Of a stretch of DNA of 64,000 nucleotides, positions 57,116-64,000 are shown piece by piece. Under the pieces are notes generated by a model. It saw only the letters and a list, made by a program, of their open reading frames with translations, did no database searches and was not told where the DNA came from. This DNA is from Roseibium algicola (GTDB lineage: Bacteria; Pseudomonadota; Alphaproteobacteria; Rhizobiales; Stappiaceae). Every line of letters begins with the position of its first letter. The stretch's first letter is position 1. The stretch is from assembly GCF_001999245.1 (NCBI RefSeq), contig NZ_CP019630.1, forward strand, positions 5,733,001 through 5,797,000, in the 5' to 3' direction. A program made the position numbers and the translations under genes.

Positions 57116-57592
57116 ATGCCGTTTCAATTCAATGTTGGTGACCATTCGTCACCGATCTGGAAATACACAAGTTTCAACTCTTCCCAGTATTCAAAGCTGA
57201 AGTGGGCCAGAAACAAGCTTTTCAAAATGGTCAAGAACAACCCGGGATGTAATGCCTATTTCCGGACGCTACCCAAGGGGCGAAGCTTGTCGGACATGAT
57301 CAACGACAGCTCGATTTGGGTGAATTACGGACCGACCATTTCACCGCTACATGGGGAAATCCACGTTCCTTCCGGGGAAATCGCGGTTGGTGACCGGGCC
57401 TTTAAAATGGGCAGGTGGATGGTGCTGGCCACCATCATTCATGAATTCGCGCATCACAACGGCGCCCCGATTACGGGTGGCGACACACGCGCAGAAGAAG
57501 CCGTCTATCACTGTGGTCTCGGCAGTGCGAAGGAATATTACGACGGCGTTGATGACCCGAACACGCCTTACGACCCAAACGTCGGCGGTTGA
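57116..57592 (+). CDS. Small putative zinc metallopeptidase with HExxH motif
   Basis: The protein has 158 residues from ATG 57116, with GGAG 7-8 bases upstream. It has HEFAH at 109-113 in TIIHEFAHHNGAP, and a following GGDTRAEEAVYHCG that could give the third metal ligand (Asp123, Glu127/128 or His132). That layout recalls aspzincin-like or toxin-type metallopeptidases, but I cannot assign a family. Upstream residues (WARNKLFKMVK, CNAYFRTL) and IHVPSGEIAVGD form the rest of a compact domain. There is no signal peptide. It stands alone, converging on ssb. Confidence 0.65.
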   Translation: MPFQFNVGDHSSPIWKYTSFNSSQYSKLKWARNKLFKMVKNNPGCNAYFRTLPKGRSLSDMINDSSIWVNYGPTISPLHGEIHVPSGEIAVGDRAFKMGRWMVLATIIHEFAHHNGAPITGGDTRAEEAVYHCGLGSAKEYYDGVDDPNTPYDPNVGG

Positions 57593-57653
57593 TCAACATA
57601 CCCTGGTGCGCGGCCCCAAAGCATGGGACCGCACCCGGTAGGGCAGTAAAAGG

Positions 57654-58208
57654 TCAGAACGGAATTTCGTCGTCCATGGGGCCGCCACCGCCACCGGACG
57701 GACCGCCGTAACCGCCACCGCTGCTGGAACCGCCGCCATAGCCACCACCAAAATTCCCGCCGGAACCGGAACCGCCGCCGCCGAAGCCACCTCCGCCGCC
57801 GCCTTGTGAGTCATTGCCGTAATCGGGAAGACCGCCGGATGCACCGCCACCTTCGCCGCGACCGTCAAGCATGGTCAGGTTGGAGTTGAAGCCCTGCAGC
57901 ACGATCTCGGTGGAGTACCGGTCCTGACCGGACTGATCCTGCCATTTGCGGGTCTGAAGCTGGCCTTCGAGATAAACCTTTGATCCCTTGCGCAGATATT
58001 GCTCCGCAACTTTGCAAAGACCGTCGTTGAAGATCACGACGCGGTGCCACTCCGTCTTTTCACGACGCTCACCGGTGTTGCGGTCGCGCCAGGATTCCGA
58101 CGTCGCAATCCGGAGATTGGCGATCGGGCGGCCATCCTGCGTACGGCGGATTTCCGGGTCTGCTCCCAGATTGCCGACCAAAATTACTTTGTTGACGCTG
58201 CCCGCCAT
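57654..58208 (-). CDS. ssb: Single-stranded DNA-binding protein
   Basis: The protein has 184 residues. The OB fold (about 1-110) begins [19 protein letters not shown] and includes [30 protein letters not shown] (in adjacent parts). A Gly-rich disordered linker ends in the acidic tip MDDEIPF that docks partner proteins. It coats single-stranded DNA in replication and repair. It is divergent from uvrA, a conserved and often SOS-controlled pairing. Confidence 0.97.
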   Translation of the reverse strand: MAGSVNKVILVGNLGADPEIRRTQDGRPIANLRIATSESWRDRNTGERREKTEWHRVVIFNDGLCKVAEQYLRKGSKVYLEGQLQTRKWQDQSGQDRYSTEIVLQGFNSNLTMLDGRGEGGGASGGLPDYGNDSQGGGGGGFGGGGSGSGGNFGGGYGGGSSSGGGYGGPSGGGGGPMDDEIPF

Positions 58209-58579
58209 ACTGAACTCCTGTTTGTTTTTCGTTGACCCCGCCGACGATGTTCGTGTGCTTCTCCGGCACGTGTCGATAAACGGTCAACGTTGCAAGCTTT
58301 GCTGCTAGAAACCAGAACCCTAACGGCACGCCAACAGCTTCGCCGCTATTTTCGCCAGGCTTCACTCATTTTCCACAAGGCAACTCACAAACTGCCGCCT
58401 GGTTCATCCGCCTAAAATTCGAGCAAAATCGACAGACACAATCCTTGATTGCGCCAAGTTACAATTTGCTCCACTTTTGTTCCAATCAAGCCCCGATTTT
58501 TCTGTCAGGACATTATCTCATGAACTGCGAGGTTTCGGTCACCTATTTCTGCTCGGCTCCTGACGCGGCAATCGTCAAT

Positions 58580-58594
58580 GTACTTGTTTTGTTC
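58580..58594. promoter_or_regulatory. SOS (LexA) box candidate in the ssb-uvrA interval
   Basis: GTAC-TTGTTTT-GTTC matches the alphaproteobacterial LexA consensus GTTC-N7-GTTC in seven of eight fixed positions. It lies 198 bp before the uvrA start. The rest of the 584-bp interval (58209-58792) shows no gene or other clear signal. Confidence 0.45.
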
Positions 58595-58792
58595 TTATCA
58601 TTTCTGTAAAAGCGATTCAATCAGGCATCGCATCGACAAGTGCCTCAGGCACGATATTGAAAATGCCTCACTGGAAGCTCCGCCCGAAACTGCTATATCG
58701 GGGCAAACAGACATCATCGGCAATGGACCATCTTAGCGTATGCGCGAGCAACAATCGGCTTTGTGCGACGCATGCGGTCAGGAAGAACGACA

Positions 58793-61723
58793 ATGAAGAC
58801 AGCCAAGGGATCGCAGTCGGAAGAAGCCTGGAAGGCGGACCCAACACGGGTCATCAGCATCCGTGGCGCACGGGAGCATAACCTCAAGGGCGTCGACCTG
58901 GACCTGCCCCGCGACAAGTTGATTGTCATGACCGGCCTGTCCGGCTCAGGCAAGTCGTCCCTCGCCTTCGACACCATATATGCAGAAGGTCAGCGGCGGT
59001 ACGTGGAAAGCCTGTCCGCCTACGCGCGTCAGTTCCTGGAAATGATGCAGAAACCGGACGTCGACCAGATCGACGGACTGTCGCCGGCAATCTCCATCGA
59101 ACAGAAGACCACGTCCCGCAATCCGCGCTCCACGGTCGGAACGGTTACGGAAATCTACGATTACATGCGCCTTTTGTTTGCGCGTGTCGGCGTTCCCTAT
59201 TCCCCCGCCACCGGTCTGCCGATCGAAAGCCAGACCGTCAGCCAGATGGTCGATCGCATTCTGGAGCTGGAAGAAGGTGCCCGCCTCTACCTGCTTGCGC
59301 CGATGGTTCGCGGCCGCAAGGGCGAGTATCGCAAGGAACTTGCCGAGCTGATGAAGAAGGGTTTCCAGCGCGTCAAGATCGACGGAACCTTCCATGAGAT
59401 TTCCGAGGCCCCTGCCCTCGACAAGAAATTCAAGCACGATATCGACGTCGTCGTGGACCGTATCGTCGTGCGTGACGATATCTCCGGTCGGCTTGCCGAT
59501 TCACTGGAAACGGCGCTGAAACTTGCCGATGGCATTGCAATTGCCGAATTTGCCGACAAGACCGACGAGAACGGCAACCCGGAACGGATGATCTTTTCCG
59601 AAAAATTTGCCTGCCCGGTATCCGGCTTCACCATTCCGGAGATCGAGCCGCGTTTGTTCTCGTTCAACAATCCCTTCGGTGCCTGCCCCACTTGTGATGG
59701 CCTTGGAACGACACTCGCCTTTGAAGAAGACCTGGTTGTTCCTGACCACTCGCTTTCCCTGCGCGAAGGAGCTGTCCTGCCGTGGGCGAAGACAGGGTCG
59801 ACATCACCTTATTATGCCCAGACGCTGGAAGCACTCTGCAGTCATTTCAAGGTGTCCATGGCAACGCCCTGGAAGGATCTTCCTTCGGAAGTGCGCGAGG
59901 CAATCCTTCATGGAACCGGCAATGCGAAGATTGAATTCGTCTATGATGACGGCGTCCGCAGCTACCGGACAGAAAAGACCTTTGAAGGTGTAATCGGCAA
60001 TATCGAGCGGCGCTGGCGCGAGACAGAATCCACCTGGGTTCGCGAGGAACTGGCAAGGTTTCAATCCGATCATGCCTGCCCGGCTTGCAGCGGGTTCCGT
60101 CTGAAGCCGGAAGCGCTTGCCGTCAAGATCGCCGGCAGGCATATCGGTCAGATCACCGAACATTCCATTCGCGATGCAAGCCTCTGGTTTGAAGCCCTGC
60201 CGGAGCAACTGAACGACAAACAGAGCGAAATCGCAGGCCGCATCCTGAAGGAAATTCGCGAGCGGCTGAAGTTCCTGAATGACGTTGGCCTTGAATATCT
60301 CACCTTGTCCCGCTCTTCCGGAACACTGTCAGGTGGCGAAAGCCAGCGTATCCGCCTCGCCTCGCAGATCGGCTCGGGGCTGACAGGAGTTCTCTATGTA
60401 CTGGATGAGCCGTCCATCGGCCTTCATCAGCGCGACAACGCCCGTCTTCTGGAAACGCTGAAACACCTGCGCGATCTCGGCAATACGGTGATTGTGGTCG
60501 AGCATGATGAAGACGCGGTGCTGACTGCCGATTACGTTGTCGACGTCGGACCAGGAGCGGGTGTCCATGGTGGGCAGATCGTCGCCAAGGGCACTCCCTC
60601 CGAAATCATGGCCAATCCCAATTCGTTGACGGGGCAGTACCTGTCTGGATCCATGATGGTTTCGCGCAACGACGAGCGCAGAAAAATCAACAAGAAGCGG
60701 AAGATCTCCGTTCGCGGCGCCCGCGGCAACAATCTCAAGGACATTGACGTCGACGTGCCGCTCAGCACGTTTACCTGTGTCACCGGTGTGTCGGGGGGCG
60801 GCAAGTCCACGTTCCTGATCGATACGCTCTACAAGGCCGCGGCTCGTCGTCTCAATGGCGCGCGGGACAACCCTGCCCCGCACGATCGCATCGAAGGCCT
60901 GGAAGTGCTCGACAAGGTCATCGACATAGATCAGTCACCGATTGGCCGGACCCCCAGATCCAACCCTGCGACCTACACCGGTGCCTTTACCCCGATCCGT
61001 GAATGGTTCGCAGGAATGCCTGAAGCCAAGGCCAGAGGCTATCAGCCCGGCCGGTTCTCCTTCAACGTCAAGGGAGGCCGCTGCGAAGCCTGTCAGGGCG
61101 ACGGCGTCATAAAGATCGAAATGCACTTCCTGCCGGATGTGTACGTCACTTGCGACGTATGCAAAGGCAAACGGTACAATCGGGAAACGCTCGAGGTCGA
61201 GTTCAAGGGCAAGTCGATTGCCGACGTGCTCGATATGACCGTGGATGAAGCCGCCGTGTTCTTCTCCGCAGTTCCCGCCGTGCGCGACAAGATGGAGACT
61301 CTGGCGCGTGTAGGTCTCGGCTACATCAAGGTCGGCCAACAGGCGACCACGCTCTCAGGTGGTGAAGCGCAGCGCGTAAAGCTTGCGAAGGAACTCTCCA
61401 AGCGCTCGACGGGCCGCACGCTTTACATTCTGGACGAACCCACGACAGGTCTGCATTTTCACGATGTCGCAAAGCTGCTGGAAGTGCTTCACGAACTGGT
61501 TGACCAGGGCAACACGGTTCTGGTGATCGAGCACAATCTTGAAGTCATCAAGACGGCAGACTGGATTATCGATCTGGGACCGGAAGGAGGCGACGGTGGC
61601 GGCACGGTGGTTGCAACCGGACGGCCTGAAGACGTTGCCGAGGTTTCGGAAAGCTACACGGGTCAATTCCTGCAGGAACTGCTGCAGCGACGTCCGCAAC
61701 GGGCACACGACGCTGCGGAATAA
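58793..61723 (+). CDS. uvrA: Excinuclease ABC subunit A
   Basis: The protein has 976 residues from ATG 58793, with AGGAAG before it; an ATG 30 bases earlier has no signal. First Walker A is GLSGSGKSS (48-56), the second VSGGGKST. Zinc-finger Cys pairs are seen in ACPTCDG/ACPACSG and [16 protein letters not shown]. The signatures LSGGESQR and LSGGEAQR and Walker [12 protein letters not shown] and [11 protein letters not shown] are intact. UvrA scans DNA for bulky lesions and loads UvrB. It is divergent from ssb. Confidence 0.98.
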   Translation: MKTAKGSQSEEAWKADPTRVISIRGAREHNLKGVDLDLPRDKLIVMTGLSGSGKSSLAFDTIYAEGQRRYVESLSAYARQFLEMMQKPDVDQIDGLSPAISIEQKTTSRNPRSTVGTVTEIYDYMRLLFARVGVPYSPATGLPIESQTVSQMVDRILELEEGARLYLLAPMVRGRKGEYRKELAELMKKGFQRVKIDGTFHEISEAPALDKKFKHDIDVVVDRIVVRDDISGRLADSLETALKLADGIAIAEFADKTDENGNPERMIFSEKFACPVSGFTIPEIEPRLFSFNNPFGACPTCDGLGTTLAFEEDLVVPDHSLSLREGAVLPWAKTGSTSPYYAQTLEALCSHFKVSMATPWKDLPSEVREAILHGTGNAKIEFVYDDGVRSYRTEKTFEGVIGNIERRWRETESTWVREELARFQSDHACPACSGFRLKPEALAVKIAGRHIGQITEHSIRDASLWFEALPEQLNDKQSEIAGRILKEIRERLKFLNDVGLEYLTLSRSSGTLSGGESQRIRLASQIGSGLTGVLYVLDEPSIGLHQRDNARLLETLKHLRDLGNTVIVVEHDEDAVLTADYVVDVGPGAGVHGGQIVAKGTPSEIMANPNSLTGQYLSGSMMVSRNDERRKINKKRKISVRGARGNNLKDIDVDVPLSTFTCVTGVSGGGKSTFLIDTLYKAAARRLNGARDNPAPHDRIEGLEVLDKVIDIDQSPIGRTPRSNPATYTGAFTPIREWFAGMPEAKARGYQPGRFSFNVKGGRCEACQGDGVIKIEMHFLPDVYVTCDVCKGKRYNRETLEVEFKGKSIADVLDMTVDEAAVFFSAVPAVRDKMETLARVGLGYIKVGQQATTLSGGEAQRVKLAKELSKRSTGRTLYILDEPTTGLHFHDVAKLLEVLHELVDQGNTVLVIEHNLEVIKTADWIIDLGPEGGDGGGTVVATGRPEDVAEVSESYTGQFLQELLQRRPQRAHDAAE

Positions 61724-61753
61724 GTCTTAACCAGTCTCCAGTTACGCGACGAC

Positions 61754-61785
61754 AGACATGTGTGCACCGCACACATGTCTTTTTC
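61754..61785 (+). terminator. Rho-independent terminator after uvrA
   Basis: AGACATGTGTG (61754-61764) pairs perfectly with CACACATGTCT (61770-61780) around CACCG and is followed by TTTT. It lies 30 bp after the uvrA stop. Confidence 0.93.
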
Positions 61786-61967
61786 ATTTGTATTTCCGCA
61801 CGTTCCACGAATCATCCCGATTCTGGCTGCGCAAGCTTTGCTGCATTGCATCAAACGCATGTCAGGCATGCAGAGATGGCACTTCTTTTATTTCGAGTGG
61901 TGAAATATATCATTTGACAACAACGGCGCGGAACGCACACGCGTTTCGATAATTAAGGAATAAGAAG

Positions 61968-62117
61968 ATGTTTGACACCGTGCGCCAAAAGTACAGCAAC
62001 TGGGTAAGCTACCGCCGTGCGGTTGACGAATTGTCCCGCCTTTCGGCCCGTGAGCTTGCCGACCTCGGCATCTGCCGCAGCGACATCAAATTTGTCGCGC
62101 GTCGTCAGATTGGCTGA
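61968..62117 (+). CDS. DUF1127 small basic protein (49 aa), first copy
   Basis: The ATG at 61968 has AAGGA 9 bases upstream. It encodes MFDTVRQKYSNWVSYRRAV and then ELSRLSARELADLGICRSDI, the DUF1127/YjiS core. In Rhodobacter sphaeroides the DUF1127 protein CcaF1 is encoded just upstream of the stress-induced CcsR sRNAs and acts as an RNA-binding protein. The same order is found here: three CCTCCTCCC hairpins follow within 140 bp. It was too short for routine gene calling thresholds. Confidence 0.9.
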   Translation: MFDTVRQKYSNWVSYRRAVDELSRLSARELADLGICRSDIKFVARRQIG

Positions 62118-62133
62118 ATGAAATAAAGAGATC

Positions 62134-62169
62134 GCGTCCCTAGGCATCCTCCTCCCAGCCGACGGGCGT
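62134..62169 (+). ncRNA. Cuckoo-type (CcsR-like) sRNA hairpin 1a
   Basis: An imperfect stem (62134-62145 with 62158-62169) presents the 12-base loop ATCCTCCTCCCA with CCTCCTCCC at 62148-62156, closed by GGC/GCC. It lies 16 bases after the first DUF1127 stop codon. Confidence 0.75.
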
Positions 62170-62170
62170 G

Positions 62171-62204
62171 TGACACGCAGGGCATCCTCCTCCCAGCCCT
62201 GTCA
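62171..62204 (+). ncRNA. Cuckoo-type (CcsR-like) sRNA hairpin 1b
   Basis: CAGGGC (62178-62183) pairs with GCCCTG (62196-62201) around the identical loop ATCCTCCTCCCA, and TGACA/TGTCA can extend it. CCTCCTCCC lies at 62186-62194. The 19-base core GGCATCCTCCTCCCAGCC is shared with hairpin 1a. Confidence 0.82.
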
Positions 62205-62217
62205 CGTCGAAACGTCA

Positions 62218-62257
62218 CCCGCCAGCACCTCCTCCCGCTGGCGGGCGTTCGTTTTTC
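62218..62257 (+). ncRNA. Cuckoo-type hairpin 1c, also terminator
   Basis: CCCGCCAGC (62218-62226) pairs perfectly with GCTGGCGGG (62237-62245) around ACCTCCTCCC, followed by CGTTCGTTTTT. The motif loop is therefore built into a Rho-independent terminator that ends the DUF1127-sRNA transcript. Confidence 0.88.
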
Positions 62258-62947
62258 TGGCGTCCTGATTTCCTCCCATCCCTGTCTGGTCAGGCAAGAG
62301 ATTCCTCAAAATTCTGACACTCCAACGCCAAGTGCGATATCTGGATGTGCTCAACTGTCTCCAGGTCGATGTCTCTGCTCTTGCGGCGACAGCTCGCTCA
62401 TTCCTCCAAGCGAAGCATTCCCTGTGAGAAAGCCCAAACGATGCAAGTCAGCACAAAATAGGTATTCACAAGCTGGGTCGTTACCCGGGCCGGGGGCGCA
62501 TTCGGATAATTTTATGTCTTCGCTTGTTGCGATGCCATGTTTTCGATTGGGCTGGTAGATCGACAACCTGTCTTGTGAACTCAACCGTCTTCTCCGCTAT
62601 CGCCGCCTGCCTTCCGTCAGCGCAGATCACTTGTGCGTACTAGGTCAGTCTAGAGTTTTCAGGCGAGACCAAATGACGGACTGATCCGTAGAAAGGAACC
62701 CTCCCGACTCCATTTCCATTTCGCACCTGCGAACACTCAAATCATGACAGCTATGCGAAGCATGCGGGTCGTTTTGCCATTTCAACCCCATTAAGGCTTT
62801 TTTAATCTGCATTTTTTGCATATCAGCTTCGCAATTTCCCCTCTACCTCGCACTGCACAAAACACCTATCTTCCAGCCTGTAAGAGATGAACGGGCCAGA
62901 CGCCGATCCGCGGTGCCATGGCCATGAGATAGCGAAAGGCCTAAACC
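62258..62947. other. Intergenic stretch between the two DUF1127 loci
   Basis: In these 690 bp I find no supported gene. At 62264-62294 a weak CCTGA/TCAGG pair encloses TTTCCTCCC, possibly a decayed further copy of the hairpin. Small open frames on the minus strand have no ribosome site. The promoter of the second DUF1127 locus must lie near its right end. Confidence 0.5.
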
Positions 62948-63097
62948 ATGATCGATACTGTTGTTCGCAAATTCAATAACTGGAAACGCTTCCGTCAGAC
63001 CTATGACGAGCTGTCCAACCTGTCCAACCGCGAACTGGACGACCTGGGCATTGCCCGCTCCGACATCGCTCGCTACGCGCGCATGTCTGCGAAATAA
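62948..63097 (+). CDS. DUF1127 small basic protein (49 aa), second copy
   Basis: The ATG at 62948 has AAAGG 8 bases upstream. It encodes MIDTVVRKFNNWKRFRQTY then ELSNLSNRELDDLGIARSDI, the same 49-residue length and the same S-N/A-R-E-L-x-D-L-G-I core as the first copy. The two appear to be paralogous duplicates, each followed by its own CCTCCTCCC hairpins. The protein is basic at both ends, consistent with RNA binding. Confidence 0.9.
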   Translation: MIDTVVRKFNNWKRFRQTYDELSNLSNRELDDLGIARSDIARYARMSAK

Positions 63098-63106
63098 CAA
63101 AGCTTC

Positions 63107-63144
63107 GCGGTCAGAAGGTATCCTCCTCCCAACCTGATGACCGC
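63107..63144 (+). ncRNA. Cuckoo-type (CcsR-like) sRNA hairpin 2a
   Basis: GCGGTCA-ga-AGGT (63107-63119) pairs with ACCT-ga-TGACCGC (63132-63144), a symmetric internal loop separating two perfect helices. The 12-base loop is again ATCCTCCTCCCA with CCTCCTCCC at 63122-63130. It follows the second DUF1127 stop by 9 bases. Confidence 0.87.
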
Positions 63145-63177
63145 ATCTTCCGCGCTCCATGCGTGGAACTCCAAAAG

Positions 63178-63218
63178 CGCCTGCCGGTACCTTCCTCCCA
63201 CCGGCGGGCGTTTTTTTT
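63178..63218 (+). ncRNA. Cuckoo-type hairpin 2b, also terminator
   Basis: CGCCTGCCGGT (63178-63188) pairs with ACCGGCGGGCG (63200-63210), one T-G pair, around ACCTTCCTCCC, and eight T follow. The loop motif is CTTCCTCCC, one base away from the others. It ends the second DUF1127-sRNA transcript. Confidence 0.88.
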
Positions 63219-63392
63219 GTTTTGTCGGCAATCATATCGGTGCCCGACATCAGACCATTCCGTCACATCGATATGGCGCACATTGCGGTTGCCCGACTTT
63301 GCCTGTAATCAGGGCGGCAAAGCAATTGTCCGGATCCACCTTGCCGCAAGTCGGTGACGAAAGGCGGCCGGAACAAGTCCCAGGGACACAAA

Positions 63393-64000
63393 ATGACCCC
63401 CATCCATATCATCGGCGGCGGCCTTGCCGGTTCAGAGGCTGCCTGGCAGATCGCACAAGCCGGACTGCCCGTCGTCCTCCACGAAATGCGCCCTGTCCGC
63501 AAAACGGATGCTCATCAGACCGAAGGTCTTGCCGAACTTGTCTGCTCGAATTCTTTTCGTTCTGACGATTCCGAGCAAAACGCCGTTGGCCTGATACATC
63601 ATGAACTGCGTCAGCTCGGTTCTCTCATCATGTCTTGCGCTGACGCGCATCAGGTACCTGCCGGCAGTGCACTTGCCGTGGATCGGGACGGATTCTCCAA
63701 CGCTGTAACGACCGCACTTCAAAATCATCCAAATGTGACGATCTCGCGTGAGGAAGTCGCAGGTCTGCCCCCCTCTGACTGGGAAAAGGTCATCATTGCA
63801 ACGGGACCGCTGACGTCACCGGCTCTCTCGGCGGCAATCCTGGAAAAAAGCGGGGAAGATGCTCTTGCATTCTTCGACGCTATTGCACCGATCGTCCACT
63901 TCGAAAGTGTTGATCTTTCCAAGGCCTGGTTCCAGTCCCGCTATGACAAGGTGGGGCCTGGCGGCACTGGCAAGGACTATCTCAACTGCCCGCTGGACAA
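63393..64000 (+). CDS. trmFO: Methylenetetrahydrofolate-tRNA uracil-5 methyltransferase (partial, 3' end outside window)
   Basis: From ATG 63393 (AGGGA 9 bases upstream) the frame stays open to the window end, about 202 residues. The FAD-binding N-terminus is [20 protein letters not shown], followed by [43 protein letters not shown] and [17 protein letters not shown], all typical of TrmFO. It makes the T54 methyl group of tRNA using methylenetetrahydrofolate and FAD. Only the start is in the window. Confidence 0.96.
   Translation, partial: MTPIHIIGGGLAGSEAAWQIAQAGLPVVLHEMRPVRKTDAHQTEGLAELVCSNSFRSDDSEQNAVGLIHHELRQLGSLIMSCADAHQVPAGSALAVDRDGFSNAVTTALQNHPNVTISREEVAGLPPSDWEKVIIATGPLTSPALSAAILEKSGEDALAFFDAIAPIVHFESVDLSKAWFQSRYDKVGPGGTGKDYLNCPLD

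Noticed and set aside
62145..63199. Repeated CCTCCTCCC blocks considered as a CRISPR-like or mobile repeat
   Set aside because: Spacing is irregular, each copy sits in its own hairpin, and the link with DUF1127 genes explains them as sRNA stem-loops.

Overview
The window reads as a chromosomal segment of a marine-type alphaproteobacterium. Support comes from GTTC-N7-GTTC-like SOS signals, DUF1127 genes followed by CCUCCUCCC hairpin RNAs, ectoine catabolism, a phenylacetate (paa) cluster and a giant RTX adhesin with its own type I exporter. Gene content suggests Hyphomicrobiales, perhaps Stappiaceae (Roseibium/Labrenzia-like). That placement is inference, because no 16S or marker alignment was possible.

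Layout. (1) 1-12.1 kb: an HxlR regulator divergent from a zinc-less quinone oxidoreductase, a DksA/TraR-type protein, a Cys-rich hypothetical, an AT-rich methyltransferase, and housekeeping genes guaA, a TPR protein, rsmB, guaB, rlmE and a Ppx/GppA phosphatase. tRNA-Gln(CTG) follows at 12.24 kb. (2) 12.4-18.0 kb, minus strand: a compact five-gene operon of a SARP/TPR regulator, a 140-aa small protein, YcaO, TfuA and a guanidine-modifying-enzyme-like protein. It looks like an uncharacterised peptide- or protein-backbone-modification (RiPP-like) locus. (3) 18.1-27.7 kb: a hypothetical gene, then ectoine catabolism. A leftward arm (doeA, M20 deacetylase, GntR regulator) and a rightward arm (eutB, eutC, doeX, doeC, doeD) flank an intergenic region with two near-identical palindromes 84 bp apart. 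(4) 27.7-43.0 kb: two type I secretion ABC proteins, a ~3,250-residue cadherin-like/PA14/RTX adhesin, and the HlyD-type adaptor. (5) 43.2-53.3 kb: phenylacetate degradation in two arms, paaG-paaI-paaK rightward and paaX, paaA-DUF3291-paaBCDE-paaZ leftward. A shared TCACA-N25-TGTGA motif lies in front of both arms. (6) 53.4-64 kb: znuA with a tandem Zur-like repeat, an L,D-transpeptidase, a small HExxH protein, ssb and uvrA, two DUF1127 genes each followed by cuckoo-type (CcsR-like) sRNA hairpins, and the 5' part of trmFO.

How genes work together. The doe/eut genes would convert hydroxyectoine to ectoine, then ring-open, deacetylate, transaminate and oxidise to aspartate. The paa genes activate phenylacetate (PaaK), epoxidise it (PaaABCDE), isomerise it (PaaG) and open the ring (PaaZ), with PaaI as salvage thioesterase; paaF, paaH and paaJ are not in the window. 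The two ABC proteins plus the HlyD protein flank the adhesin they most likely export. The strongest candidates for new biology are the YcaO/TfuA/guanidine-modifying-enzyme operon and the two DUF1127-cuckoo RNA loci.
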